Part shown: one piece after another, positions 47,906-59,845 of the stretch
Layout: each line of letters begins with the position of its first letter
Numbering within the stretch: position 1 is the first letter of the stretch
Assembly (NCBI RefSeq): GCF_006440735.1
Contig: NZ_VFUA01000029.1
Coordinates: forward strand, 1-59,950
Reading direction: 5' to 3'
From: Mesorhizobium sp. B2-7-1
Lineage (GTDB): Bacteria; Pseudomonadota; Alphaproteobacteria; Rhizobiales; Rhizobiaceae
Length of the DNA stretch: 59,950 nt
Translations under genes and position numbers: made by a program
Notes under the pieces: generated by a model
The model's database searches: none
Told to the model about the DNA's origin: nothing
Seen by the model: only the letters and a program-made list of their open reading frames with translations

Positions 47906-47940
47906 ATTCTTCTTTCTCCCGTCCAACGGCGAGAAGGAAG

Positions 47941-48438
47941 CTAATCTACCCACATCCCTGTTCGCTTGTGCCAATCCGCGATCGATTCCTCGGGATAGAC
48001 GTCGAACACCTTGTCTCGTCTGCCGACCACCGGCTCGACCCAGTTCGCCTTGTATTTCAGCATCAGATGCACCTTTTCGGGTGGTGTCGGCAGGTCGGTG
48101 TCGATCGCCGAGGCAAAGGGATGCACAAGCTCCGGCCAGGTCGGGTCGTAGAGCCAGAGCGCCGAGCCGCATTTCCGGCAGAAATTGCGCTCGCCGGTCG
48201 ACACCTCGCAATGCGGATGCTCGTCATCCTCGATCTCGGCGCGATAGACGCCGAGGCTGGGCTTGCCCCTGATGTTCATCGTCTCATAGGCGGCGCCGAG
48301 ATTGATGGCGAAACCGCCGCCGCCTTGCTGCTTGCGGCAAATCGAGCAGTAGCAGAGCATGAAGGGCACCGGCGTGTGGCTTTCTACCTCGAAGCGGACG
48401 GCGCCGCAGCGGCAGGAGCCTTTGAGCAGGATGGGCAT
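47941..48438 (-). CDS. GFA-family (glutathione-dependent formaldehyde-activating-like) protein
   Basis: The 165-residue protein has the GFA zinc-site Cys motifs: GSCRCGAVRFEVE, CYCSICRKQQGGGG and RNFCRKCGSALW. These small zinc proteins were named for Gfa but most have no proven activity. The N-terminus MPILLKGSCRCG is standard. Convergent with sufA (36 bp). Confidence 0.92.
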   Translation of the reverse strand: MPILLKGSCRCGAVRFEVESHTPVPFMLCYCSICRKQQGGGGFAINLGAAYETMNIRGKPSLGVYRAEIEDDEHPHCEVSTGERNFCRKCGSALWLYDPTWPELVHPFASAIDTDLPTPPEKVHLMLKYKANWVEPVVGRRDKVFDVYPEESIADWHKRTGMWVD

Positions 48439-48526
48439 GGCGGGATCTCCGTTTCCAGGTCACAACCTGTCAGCATGCTCTTGGTTGCGGCAATGACAAG
48501 GCCGATGCCGGATGAGATGATGCGGC

Positions 48527-48850
48527 ATGGACAATGCCCGCCTTGAAGAACTGTTCGAAAGCCTTGGCCCGATCAGCATCCGTAAGCTGTTCGGCGGCAA
48601 GGGCATCTATTGCCACGGCGTCATCGTCGCGGTCGTCGTGCGCGGCGAATTGCTACTCAAGGCGGACGAGGAAACGATTCCCGATTTCGAAGCCGCCAGC
48701 TGCCGCCAGTGGACCTATACCGGCTCGCGCCACGGCAAGGAGGTGGCGATGCCGTATTGGAGCATTCCCGACGACGCCTTCGACGATCCGGACGAGATGG
48801 CGGTGTGGGCGCGGCGCGCCTATGAGGCTGGGAGACGGGCGGGGAAGTGA
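48527..48850 (+). CDS. TfoX/Sxy N-terminal domain protein
   Basis: The 107-residue protein has the TfoX_N fold: LEELFESLGPISIRKLFGGKGIYCHGVIVAVVVRGELLLKADEET, ending in YWSIPDDAFDDPDEMAVWARRAYEAG. In gammaproteobacteria Sxy regulates competence, but the single-domain rhizobial forms have no known role. Divergent from the GFA gene (88 bp). Repeat follows. Confidence 0.9.
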   Translation: MDNARLEELFESLGPISIRKLFGGKGIYCHGVIVAVVVRGELLLKADEETIPDFEAASCRQWTYTGSRHGKEVAMPYWSIPDDAFDDPDEMAVWARRAYEAGRRAGK

Positions 48851-48893
48851 TTGGCCGGCTGTTGAAACGCTTGTGAAGAGCACGTCGAGGCCG

Positions 48894-49040
48894 CCCCCTC
48901 ATCCGGCCGCTTCGCAGCCACCTTCTACCCGCTGGGGAGAAGAGGTTGGCGCAGGCGCTAGCAGCTCCTCTCCCCTCGGGGAGGTCGGATTGCCCCGAAT
49001 TGCTCTTCGCAATTCGGCCTTGGCAATCCGGGTGAGGGGC
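48894..49040. repeat. intergenic palindromic mosaic repeat, type B
   Basis: CCCCTCATCCGGCCGCTTCG at 48896 is matched near the end by CCGGGTGAGGGGCTTCGCCG; between them lie CTTCTACCCGCTGGGGAGAA, CTCCTCTCCCCTCGGGGAGG and an inner hairpin CCGAATTGCTCTTCGCAATTCGG. Third copy of the family in this window; separates convergent TfoX-like and psuG genes and ends 15 bp from the psuG stop. Confidence 0.8.
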
Positions 49041-49054
49041 TTCGCCGCGTGCCT

Positions 49055-49972
49055 TTATAGCGCCTTAGCAATCTCCGCCGCCAGCCGCGCGTTGTTCTCG
49101 ACCAGCGCGATGTTGGTCTTGAGGCTGCGGCCACCGGTGAGTTCCAGGATCTTCGACAAAAGGAACGGCGTCACCGCCTTGCCGGTGACGTTGAGCGCTT
49201 CGGCGGCCTTCTGCGCGGCCTGGATGTAGCCGGCCATTTCGTCAGCCGGGATTTCGTCGTTCTGCGGCACTGGATTGGCGACCAGGATGCCGCCGCCGAG
49301 GCCCAGCGCCTGACGCGTGCGGTAGAAATGCGCGATGTCTTCAGGCGCATTGAGCGTCAGCGGCGCGCGGAAGGGCGACTGCCTCGACCAGAAGGCGGGC
49401 ATGGTCTCGCAGCCATGGCCGATGACCGGCACGCCGCGCGTCTCCAGCACTTCCAGCGTCTTTTCGATGTCGAGGATCGCCTTGGCGCCGGCCGAGACGA
49501 CGATGACCGGGGTGCGTGCCAGCTCATCGAGGTCGGCCGAGATATCAAAACTCTTTTCCGCGCCCTTGTGGACGCCGCCGATGCCGCCGGTGGCGAAGAC
49601 CTTTATGCCGGCCATATGCGCGGCGATCATGGTTGCCGCCACCGTGGTGCCGCCCGTGCGCTTTTGAGCGACCGCGAAGCCGAGATCGGCGCGCGACAGC
49701 TTCATGGCGTCGCCGGTCATGGCAAGCGATTCGCGCTCGCCGTCGGACAGGCCGATCTTGATGCGGCCGTCGACCACGGCGATCGTCGCCGGCACCGCGC
49801 CGCCTTCCATGATTATCTGCTCGACCTTGGCCGCCATCGCGCCATTGTCGGGGTAGGGCATGCCGTGGGTGATGATGGTGCTTTCCAGGGCCACCACGGG
49901 CCGGCCGGCGGCAAGCGCCTCCGCCACAGGCGGGTGGATGTCGACGAAGGGGCGGCCGGTTTGCGGCGTCAT
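49055..49972 (-). CDS. psuG: pseudouridine-5'-phosphate glycosidase
   Basis: The 305-residue enzyme cleaves pseudouridine 5'-phosphate to uracil and ribose 5-phosphate. Family segments VVALESTIITHGMPYPDN, RTGGTTVAATMIAAHMAGIKVFATGGIGGVHKGAEKSFDISADL and VSAGAKAILDIEKTLEVLETRGVPVIGHGCETMPAFWSRQS are clear. GGAG lies before ATG 49972; upstream ORF extension overlaps psuK. Operon with psuK, 46 bp apart. Confidence 0.96.
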   Translation of the reverse strand: MTPQTGRPFVDIHPPVAEALAAGRPVVALESTIITHGMPYPDNGAMAAKVEQIIMEGGAVPATIAVVDGRIKIGLSDGERESLAMTGDAMKLSRADLGFAVAQKRTGGTTVAATMIAAHMAGIKVFATGGIGGVHKGAEKSFDISADLDELARTPVIVVSAGAKAILDIEKTLEVLETRGVPVIGHGCETMPAFWSRQSPFRAPLTLNAPEDIAHFYRTRQALGLGGGILVANPVPQNDEIPADEMAGYIQAAQKAAEALNVTGKAVTPFLLSKILELTGGRSLKTNIALVENNARLAAEIAKAL

Positions 49973-50018
49973 TGTATGTCTCCGATCCGAAGGGATTGCT
50001 TCGGCATATTTGGTGGCC

Positions 50019-50957
50019 CTATGCCACCTCCCGTGCCTCCGGCACAAGGGCAAGCGCCTGCGTGAAGTTGCCTGCCGTGAAGGACGGCACGGCCTGAGGG
50101 CTCTCGATGGCGAGCATTGCCGCGGCAACGCCCTCACGCAGCGCAGCGCGCAGCGGCAGGCCGCGCAGCAAGGCGGCAACCGTCGCCCCGGTCAGCGCGT
50201 CGCCGGCGCCGGTCACGTCGGCGATCTTGCGCGGCGCGGGCGGCGCGATCTCGAAGATGCCGATGCCGTCGAAGCCCAGCACCGGAGCGCCGCCGGCCGT
50301 AACCACGCCGGCGTTCAGGCTAATTCGCCTGAGCGCGTCGACAAGGGCTTCTCCGGACAATTCGCCGCCGACCAGCGCGGCGGCTTCGCGGCGGTTCATG
50401 AAAAGCACCGACAGATGGTCGAGCAGCGGCGTCAGGCGAACGACCTTGGCCGGCGAGACGGCGATGGCGAAGATCGGCTGGTCGCCGGCAAGCGCCACCA
50501 AGCGCTCCAGCGCCGCCGTCGGCAGGTTGGCGTCGCACAGAATGGCGTCCGCGGCGCCGACCGCCTCGCGCACCTTGGCGCGCCTTATTTGCTTGGGGAA
50601 GGCGAGGTCATAGAGCGCCATGTCGGCCAGCCCGACGATCAATTCGCCTTCGGCGTCGATCAGCGCCGTGTAGCTCGGCGTCGTGCGGTCGAGGAACACC
50701 ACCGAGAGGTCCGCTATTCCGGCATTGTCGATCGCCGAGGCAACTGTGTCCGCGGCCGCATCGCCGCCGCGGACCGAGATCAGCGAGGCCGACACGCCGC
50801 GCTTCACCACGCTGCGCAGCGCGTTGAAAACGACGCCGCCGACGTCCTCGCGCATCATGCCGGGGTTGGAGGCGGCCGGCACATAAGTGCCCGAGACCTG
50901 GCCGCGGCGGTCGATATGGGCGCCGCCCAGCGCCAGGATTGTTGGGGATGTCGGCAT
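50019..50957 (-). CDS. psuK: PfkB-family kinase, pseudouridine kinase
   Basis: The 312-residue PfkB kinase has the N-terminal LALGGAHIDRRGQVSG and C-terminal signature ADVTGAGDALTGATVAALLRGL. Linked to psuG it should phosphorylate pseudouridine before cleavage. Start at ATG 50957; an upstream frame at 50996 lacks a ribosome binding site. Upstream is a type A repeat. The kinase assignment to pseudouridine is by neighbourhood. Confidence 0.88.
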   Translation of the reverse strand: MPTSPTILALGGAHIDRRGQVSGTYVPAASNPGMMREDVGGVVFNALRSVVKRGVSASLISVRGGDAAADTVASAIDNAGIADLSVVFLDRTTPSYTALIDAEGELIVGLADMALYDLAFPKQIRRAKVREAVGAADAILCDANLPTAALERLVALAGDQPIFAIAVSPAKVVRLTPLLDHLSVLFMNRREAAALVGGELSGEALVDALRRISLNAGVVTAGGAPVLGFDGIGIFEIAPPAPRKIADVTGAGDALTGATVAALLRGLPLRAALREGVAAAMLAIESPQAVPSFTAGNFTQALALVPEAREVA

Positions 50958-50999
50958 GCGGATGTTGTAACCTTGGTTGATCGTGCGGCTGCGCACACT

Positions 51000-51078
51000 A
51001 GAGCGGTTCGGCGTTTTGCGGAAACGCCGAACCGCCGCATCTTCTTGTTTTTACGCAATTCCGGACGGAATTGCTCTA
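51000..51078. repeat. intergenic palindromic repeat, type A
   Basis: Hairpin GCGGTTCGGCGTTT/AAACGCCGAACCGC (51003-51032), then TTACGCAATTCCGGACGGAATTGC (51052-51075, an inner CAATTCCGGACGGAATTG hairpin). Its AGAGC ends are inverted. Same units as 13576-13631 and 39662-39760. Adjacent to the 5' end of psuK. Confidence 0.75.
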
Positions 51079-51160
51079 GGTTCCTCACGTCGCCGTGCAA
51101 TCGGGTCGCGATTCGGACGGCCGGATACCGAAATCTCTCCTGGACCAGTGGGTCTGGTTT

Positions 51161-51169
51161 GTACCAGCG
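51161..51169. repeat. target site duplication, left copy
   Basis: GTACCAGCG immediately precedes the left inverted repeat and is repeated at 53298-53306. Removing the element and one copy restores TACCAGCGCTGGTA, a perfect palindrome. IS1595 elements usually duplicate 8 bp, so the ninth base may be fortuitous. Confidence 0.7.
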
Positions 51170-51194
51170 CGTATTTATCCCTTGACGACAAGTA
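51170..51194 (+). repeat. left terminal inverted repeat of IS element
   Basis: A 25-bp sequence beginning CGTATTTATCCCTTGACG; the exact complement is at 53273-53297. Confidence 0.9.
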
Positions 51195-51273
51195 GGGTTG
51201 TATTAGGGTGTTCGCGATTCCGGCATATCATCCTGTGGGCATGATTCCCCGTTGGATGCTTAGGAGGCGACGC

Positions 51274-52389
51274 GTGTTCGTTCCGGCTGCCCTTCGCAGT
51301 TGCGTAGTGTTCATCGGCATTAAGAAGGAGGATGGCAGGTTCCTCCCGAAAGCCACTGGATTTTTGGTTGATGCCGGCGAGGGTTCGTTCTTGCGAGCGC
51401 ATTTGGTGACTGCCGAGCATGTAGTCATGCACGTGACTAATCTAGTTGCCGCATCAAAAACAAAAGACGCTATGGCCGTTAGGCTTAATACCGTTGATGG
51501 TGGCACTCAGACGGTCGATTTGACTGGAGTGCATTGGTGGCATCATCCAGACCTTGAAAACCTGTCTGATGTCGCGGTAACGCCTTTCTCGTTCGCAAGA
51601 GAGCAATTCGATCACGCGCCTCTATGGGTGTTTAACCGCGACCTCTCGAACGAAATAGTGCGTGCCGAAGGCGGGGCGTTAGGGCAAGAGATACTTATCC
51701 TTGGGCTATTTCGCTACCACACGGGCTCTCTCCGCAATGAACCGATCATTCGGGTAGGTAATCTATCAGCCATGCCCGCTGAACCTTTGTGGACCAGCCA
51801 TGCCGGTCATATCGAAGGCTATTTGGTTGAGGCGAGGTCCATATCCGGGCTCAGCGGTTCCCCGGTTTTTCTCAATCTGATGGATGTTCATTCGTCTCGG
51901 GTGACGGTGACACCGGAAGATTGGTCTACTGCCATGGAAACGAAGGCATCTAAGGATACATTCTTCATTGCTCCGGATCACAACGAAAAGGGTCTGTTGG
52001 CCGCGCTTGCCGAAATGCGGCTTGATAATGCGGTGGACCTTGGTCGATATCCATTGCTCGGGCTTATGCATGGACATTGGGACTTACCAGGGTCTGAGGC
52101 AGCGGTCATAGAGGATGTCGGAGAACGCAAGGAATCGGTCAATGTTGGCGTCGGAATCGTGATCCCCGCGCGCAAGATTCTGGAGACGCTCTATCAGGAG
52201 GAACTGGTGAACGAACGATCTAGGCTTGAGGCAGAAGAGCGTCAGAAGAATGGGGCCGTACCGGATGTTATTTCCGATTCGGACGACGCAGGACAGGACC
52301 AGTCAGCCAGCGCTGCAAACCCCAGTCACCGAGAGGATTTCACGTCTCTACTAAACGCGGCAGCGCGAAAGCATAAACGAGACGATTGA
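51274..52389 (+). CDS. trypsin-like serine protease (IS passenger gene)
   Basis: The 371-residue cytosolic-looking protein has a chymotrypsin-fold core. Triad candidates, numbered from the GTG at 51274: His49 in HLVTAEHVV, Asp99 in LSDVAVTPF and Ser194 in SISGLSGSPVF (GxSGxP). AGGAGG with 7-base spacing decides this GTG; the ORF is open to 51208. There is no signal peptide. After the protease domain follows a Glu/Arg-rich helix and a low-complexity Asp/Ser tail, ending in a basic KHKRDD. Codons are less GC-rich than in the host genes. Its 3' end overlaps the transposase 3' end by 50 bp, so it is part of the element. Substrate unknown. Confidence 0.82.
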   Translation: MFVPAALRSCVVFIGIKKEDGRFLPKATGFLVDAGEGSFLRAHLVTAEHVVMHVTNLVAASKTKDAMAVRLNTVDGGTQTVDLTGVHWWHHPDLENLSDVAVTPFSFAREQFDHAPLWVFNRDLSNEIVRAEGGALGQEILILGLFRYHTGSLRNEPIIRVGNLSAMPAEPLWTSHAGHIEGYLVEARSISGLSGSPVFLNLMDVHSSRVTVTPEDWSTAMETKASKDTFFIAPDHNEKGLLAALAEMRLDNAVDLGRYPLLGLMHGHWDLPGSEAAVIEDVGERKESVNVGVGIVIPARKILETLYQEELVNERSRLEAEERQKNGAVPDVISDSDDAGQDQSASAANPSHREDFTSLLNAAARKHKRDD

Positions 52390-53224
52390 ACATGGCCTCG
52401 TGTGAATGACGGTGGTTGCGGCGATATGAGAACTCGCTGACGTACTTCCACATATGCTTGCTGGAAATATGAACGTGGGTGCCCAGCACGGCGCGCTTGA
52501 AGTGCGACCAATGGCCTTCAAGCGTATTGGTGTGGTGAATGCCGCGAACGTACTCTTTCTCGCTGTGAGTGACGGTCTGATGGTCGTAGCCGAACTCACC
52601 GAGATTGCGATAGGAGCGGTGCTCGTCAGTGCTAATCGTGCTGCCGCGCTCCAGGTTGTCGAAAATGATGGGTTCCATGGTGAACGTTGAGGTGTCGGGG
52701 ATCGGGCCGGCGACAATGCGGCCATCCCGCTCTACAAAGCCCATGACGATAGTCTTGTTCGTTCCTTCCTTGCGGCGGTCGTCCTGCGTCTGCCTGCCGC
52801 CCATCACGGTCTCATCGATCTCGACATGACCGGAGAGAGGGCCGCTATCGTCGGCGTTCGCCATCAGTTTCCGAAGCTCATGGCACATGCGCCAAGCACA
52901 TTTGTAGGTGACGCCTAGCTGGCGCTCGACTTCCTTCGCGGCAACACCGTGACGTGTGCTGGTCATGAGGTACATGGCAAAGAACCACTTGGTGAGGTTC
53001 GTCCGCGATTTGTGGAAGATCGTTCCGGCGCACGGGTAGATGTGATGGCCGCACTCTTTGCAAGCGTATGCCTTGCGCTTGGTCATGGCGTGAAAGGTGG
53101 TCTCGACACCGCACCCGGGACACATGATTCGGGTGCCGCCGTAGTTGATCTCCATCAGCTTTGCGAGACAGGCCGCATCGTCCGGATATTCGGCTTGGAA
53201 GGCCTTGAAGGTGTATTTGGACAC
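52340..53224 (-). CDS. IS1595-family transposase (ISXO2-like)
   Basis: The 294-residue protein has an N-terminal zinc ribbon (CPGCGVETTF...ACKECGHHIYP, about 35-62), an HTH-like region (HGVAAKEVERQLGVTYKCAWRMCHELR) and the ISXO2 catalytic domain: Asp in VEIDETVMGGRQ, Asp in ISTDEHRSYRNL and Asn-x3-Glu in HTNTLEGHWSHFKRAVLGTH, the DDN(E) type of this family. GTG start at 53224 behind AAGGGG. The gene looks intact, so the element may be active. Confidence 0.93.
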   Translation of the reverse strand: MSKYTFKAFQAEYPDDAACLAKLMEINYGGTRIMCPGCGVETTFHAMTKRKAYACKECGHHIYPCAGTIFHKSRTNLTKWFFAMYLMTSTRHGVAAKEVERQLGVTYKCAWRMCHELRKLMANADDSGPLSGHVEIDETVMGGRQTQDDRRKEGTNKTIVMGFVERDGRIVAGPIPDTSTFTMEPIIFDNLERGSTISTDEHRSYRNLGEFGYDHQTVTHSEKEYVRGIHHTNTLEGHWSHFKRAVLGTHVHISSKHMWKYVSEFSYRRNHRHSHEAMFNRLVYAFALPRLVET

Positions 53225-53272
53225 GGCGGCTATCCCCTTACCTGTGGTTGAGGGATAAATTAGTGGAGAGCT

Positions 53273-53297
53273 TACTTGTCGTCAAGGGATAAATACG
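53273..53297 (-). repeat. right terminal inverted repeat of IS element
   Basis: Exact complement of 51170-51194. A degraded partial copy of the end (GAGGGATAAATTAG) lies just inside at about 53250-53263. Confidence 0.9.
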
Positions 53298-53306
53298 GTA
53301 CCAGCG
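53298..53306. repeat. target site duplication, right copy
   Basis: GTACCAGCG follows the right inverted repeat and matches 51161-51169. Confidence 0.7.
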
Positions 53307-53378
53307 CTGGTAAGACAAAAATAGAACAAACCCAGATATTGATTATTTTTCCGATAGTTGTTGCCCCTTGCCAAATGA

Positions 53379-53393
53379 GAACAAAAAAGGTAC
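53379..53393. promoter_or_regulatory. candidate LexA (SOS) box upstream of recA
   Basis: GAAC-AAAAAAG-GTAC differs at one base from the alphaproteobacterial LexA box GAAC-N7-GAAC. It lies 60 bp before the recA start codon, right of the inserted element, so SOS control may survive the insertion. A weaker match (AGAC-N7-GAAC) ends at 53327. Confidence 0.45.
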
Positions 53394-53452
53394 AAAAACG
53401 GCAGGGATCACGGATTGTCCGGCCTTCATTGACGACCAAGGGGTGATGTATC

Positions 53453-54550
<1,098 letters not shown>

Positions 54551-54628
54551 GGCGACGGCCGGAGTTTGGCCATAATCTTGTTATATCCGCATATGCTTAT
54601 GTAATTGAGTTCTAGTATTGCGTACCCG

Positions 54629-54656
54629 AACCGCCGGCCCTCGTGCCGGCGGTTTT
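54629..54656 (+). terminator. Rho-independent terminator after recA
   Basis: AACCGCCGGC (54629-54638) pairs with GCCGGCGGTT (54645-54654) over a 6-base loop, ending in TTTT. Confidence 0.8.
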
Positions 54657-54700
54657 GCGTTTGTGGGCGGTGTTGAGCCGCCGCTCGCCGGCTGATTGGC

Positions 54701-54870
54701 CTAAAGCGCGTCGCGATCTTTCAGATTCGCTCCATGCGCTTTAAGCCTTTGTTTTGATGCATGTCGTTGTCCCAGAACCGCTGCGCACTTCTGGGCGACA
54801 TGCATTAGGTTTTTGATTTTACGCATGTCTTTATCCCGAAACCGGTTCCCACTTTCGGGAGACATGCTTT
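54701..54870. repeat. cluster of three intergenic palindromic repeats, type A
   Basis: Three hairpins in tandem: CTAAAGCGCG.../...GCGCTTTAAG, ATGCATGTCG.../...CGACATGCAT around CCCAGAACCGCTGCGCAC, and GCATGTCTTTATCCCGAAAC.../...CGGGAGACATGC around ACCGGTTCCCAC. The last resembles 21178-21224. The remaining bases of the 54551-54990 gap show no ORF. Confidence 0.75.
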
Positions 54871-54990
54871 AACTCCGTGTTTCTGGACAGGCTCAAGAGC
54901 TATCGCTAAAAGGCCCATCTATCTTCTGAAACATGAAAGCCCATCAGCCGCCGGCAGCGCCGGCGGTTCTTGCGAAAAAGGCAGTATGCA

Positions 54991-57660
<2,670 letters not shown>

Positions 57661-57727
57661 GCTGCGGGCTAATTATCGAAACGTCGGCGGGGCAGCGGGG
57701 CGCTGTCCCGCGGTCTTTTCAATAATG

Positions 57728-58354
57728 TCAGCTTACCTTTTCGGTCTTGGCAAAGCTCTGCCGCGCCGCGACGCGCTGATACCAATCGCGCATCTCCACG
57801 AACCGCGCCAACAGGTCGCGTCCTTCCGCGACCTTGACGAAATAGGCAATGATCGGCGCCGCATGCAGGTCAGCCAGCGTCAGCTGGTCGCCGAACAGCC
57901 AGGGCCCCTTTGCCTTCAGCGATGCCAAAACCTTTAGCACCGTCTCGGCCTGGCGGAGCCCGCCGGCGATCAGCGCCTCGTCCGGCGGGGTCTTTTCCAG
58001 CCGCTCGACGGCGACGTCCCAGACCATGGCGCGATAGCCATAGGCGTCGAGCATGCCGATGATCTGGCCCATCCTGGCGCGGCCGCGCACGTCGGCGGGC
58101 TGCAGGGCCGGACCGTCGAAGGCTTCGTCGACATAGCGCGCGATAGCGCCGGTCTCGAACAGATGAAAGCCGTCATGCTCGAAGGCCGGGATGCGGCCGA
58201 AAGGGTGAAGCTCCAGATACCAGGCCGGAATGCCCTCGGCGGCGAAGATGTCGAGCGGCACCAGCTCGTAGCCGACACCCTTTTCCGCCAAAGTCATCCG
58301 CGCGATGCGCACATAGACGCTGTAGTCCGCGCCGTAGAGGATAGGCTTGGCCAT
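57728..58354 (-). CDS. glutathione S-transferase family protein
   Basis: The 208-residue protein has a thioredoxin-fold N-terminal domain (ILYGADYSVYVRIARMTLAEKGVGYELVPLDIFAAEGIPAWYLELHPFGRIPAFEHDGFHLFETGAIARYVDEAF with the Glu-Thr/Ser glutathione-binding motif) and the helical C-terminal domain. The enzyme conjugates or reduces using glutathione. ATG 58354 is used. Separated from icd by a terminator. Confidence 0.92.
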   Translation of the reverse strand: MAKPILYGADYSVYVRIARMTLAEKGVGYELVPLDIFAAEGIPAWYLELHPFGRIPAFEHDGFHLFETGAIARYVDEAFDGPALQPADVRGRARMGQIIGMLDAYGYRAMVWDVAVERLEKTPPDEALIAGGLRQAETVLKVLASLKAKGPWLFGDQLTLADLHAAPIIAYFVKVAEGRDLLARFVEMRDWYQRVAARQSFAKTEKVS

Positions 58355-58378
58355 CACTTTCGCTCGTTGCTTATCCCA

Positions 58379-58409
58379 GAAAAAACGAAGGCTCCTTCCG
58401 GAGCCTTCG
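58379..58409 (-). terminator. Rho-independent terminator after icd
   Basis: On the minus strand CGAAGGCTCC-GGAA-GGAGCCTTCG (10-bp perfect stem, 58409-58386) is followed by TTTTTT. Confidence 0.92.
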
Positions 58410-58426
58410 ACATTATCGGGATTTGA

Positions 58427-59638
58427 TTACCCCATGGCCTTCTGCAAATTCTCGTCGATCTTGTCGAGGAAGCCGGTGGTCGAGAGCCAGGGCTGGTCGG
58501 GGCCGATCAGCAGCGACAGGTCCTTGGTCATGAAGCCCGATTCGACTGTCTGGATGCAGACCTTCTCCAGCGTTTCGGCAAAGCGCTTCAGCTCGGCATT
58601 GTCGTCGAGCTTGGCGCGGTGGGCGAGGCCGCGCGTCCAGGCGAAGATCGAGGCGATCGAATTGGTCGAAGTTTCCTCGCCCTTCTGGTGCTGGCGATAG
58701 TGGCGGGTCACGGTGCCATGCGCGGCTTCCGCTTCCACTGTCTTGCCGTCCGGCGTCATCAGCACCGAGGTCATCAGGCCGAGCGAGCCGAAGCCTTGGG
58801 CCACGGTGTCGGACTGCACGTCGCCGTCATAGTTCTTGCAGGCCCAGACATAGCCGCCCGACCATTTCAGGCTGGAGGCGACCATGTCGTCGATCAGGCG
58901 GTGCTCGTACCAGAGCTTGCGCGCCTTGAACTCGGCCTCGAACTCCTTCTCGTAGACTTCCTGGAAGATGTCCTTGAAGCGGCCGTCATAGGCCTTGAGA
59001 ATGGTATTCTTGGTCGACAGATAGACCGGATAGTTACGCAGCAGGCCGTAGTTCAGCGAGGCGCGGGCGAACTCGCGGATCGACTCGTCGAGATTGTACA
59101 TCGCCATGGCAACGCCGGCGCCCGGCGCGTCATAGACGTCATGCTCGATCACCTGGCCGTCCTCGCCGACGAACTTGATCGTCAGCTTGCCCTTGCCGGG
59201 GAAGCGGAAGTCGGTGGCGCGGTACTGGTCGCCGAAGGCATGGCGTCCGACGATGATCGGCTTGGTCCAGCCCGGCACCAGGCGCGGCACGTTCTTCATG
59301 ATGATCGGCTCGCGGAAGATGGTGCCGCCGAGGATGTTGCGGATGGTGCCGTTGGGCGACTTCCACATCTTCTTCAGCTTGAACTCCTCGACGCGCGCCT
59401 CGTCGGGGGTGATCGTCGCGCATTTCACGCCGACGCCGTATTTCTTGATGGCATTGGCCGAGTCGATCGTCACCTGGTCGTTGGTGGCGTCGCGGTGCTC
59501 GATGCCGAGGTCGTAATATTCAAGCTTCAAGTCGAGATAGGGGTGGATCAGCTTGTCCTTGATGAACTGCCAGATGATGCGGGTCATCTCGTCGCCGTCG
59601 AGCTCGACGACCGGGTTCGCCACCTTGATCTTCGCCAT
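58427..59638 (-). CDS. icd: NADP-dependent isocitrate dehydrogenase
   Basis: The 403-residue enzyme catalyses oxidative decarboxylation of isocitrate in the TCA cycle, giving NADPH. The substrate loop [20 protein letters not shown] and the metal site [24 protein letters not shown] belong to the homodimeric eukaryote-like subfamily, standard in rhizobia. The ATG at 59638 ([20 protein letters not shown]) is the family start; the upstream extension has no coding character. Confidence 0.97.
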   Translation of the reverse strand: MAKIKVANPVVELDGDEMTRIIWQFIKDKLIHPYLDLKLEYYDLGIEHRDATNDQVTIDSANAIKKYGVGVKCATITPDEARVEEFKLKKMWKSPNGTIRNILGGTIFREPIIMKNVPRLVPGWTKPIIVGRHAFGDQYRATDFRFPGKGKLTIKFVGEDGQVIEHDVYDAPGAGVAMAMYNLDESIREFARASLNYGLLRNYPVYLSTKNTILKAYDGRFKDIFQEVYEKEFEAEFKARKLWYEHRLIDDMVASSLKWSGGYVWACKNYDGDVQSDTVAQGFGSLGLMTSVLMTPDGKTVEAEAAHGTVTRHYRQHQKGEETSTNSIASIFAWTRGLAHRAKLDDNAELKRFAETLEKVCIQTVESGFMTKDLSLLIGPDQPWLSTTGFLDKIDENLQKAMG

Positions 59639-59845
59639 GGAAAGAATGCCTCGTTGCTGGGGGATCTGGACGGCCTTGCCCGCATGGTTTCGGCCGGGAT
59701 GCGGAGCGTATATCAAAGGCTTTTTCAGCGCGCAAACCGCGATCCGCGCCGGAGCGGACGCGTGCCGCTGTTGTGAATGCTTCATTTTCCGGTCCGGATG
59801 TGGCAGGGGACGCCGAAACGCCGCAAACTCCGGTTACCCACAGCC

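Larger units (their letters stand above)
51170..53297. mobile_element. IS1595-family insertion element carrying a protease passenger gene
   Basis: The element is 2128 bp. It is bounded by perfect 25-bp terminal inverted repeats and flanked by a 9-bp direct repeat GTACCAGCG. It contains two convergent genes that overlap by 50 bp: a trypsin-like protease (left, rightward) and an ISXO2-type transposase (right, leftward). Its base composition is visibly less GC-rich than the flanking genes. The IS1595 family is known for passenger genes (for example the ISNwi1/ISNha5 groups), but I do not know of a protease cargo. It sits directly upstream of recA. Confidence 0.85.

Noticed and set aside
53250..53263. 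Second insertion-sequence end inside the element
   Set aside because: The match to the terminal repeat is short and imperfect, and no partner copy exists on the left side; probably a transposase-binding subsite or chance.
54701..54870. Possible CRISPR-like tandem repeat
   Set aside because: The three units differ from each other, are palindromic and have no regular spacers or cas genes.
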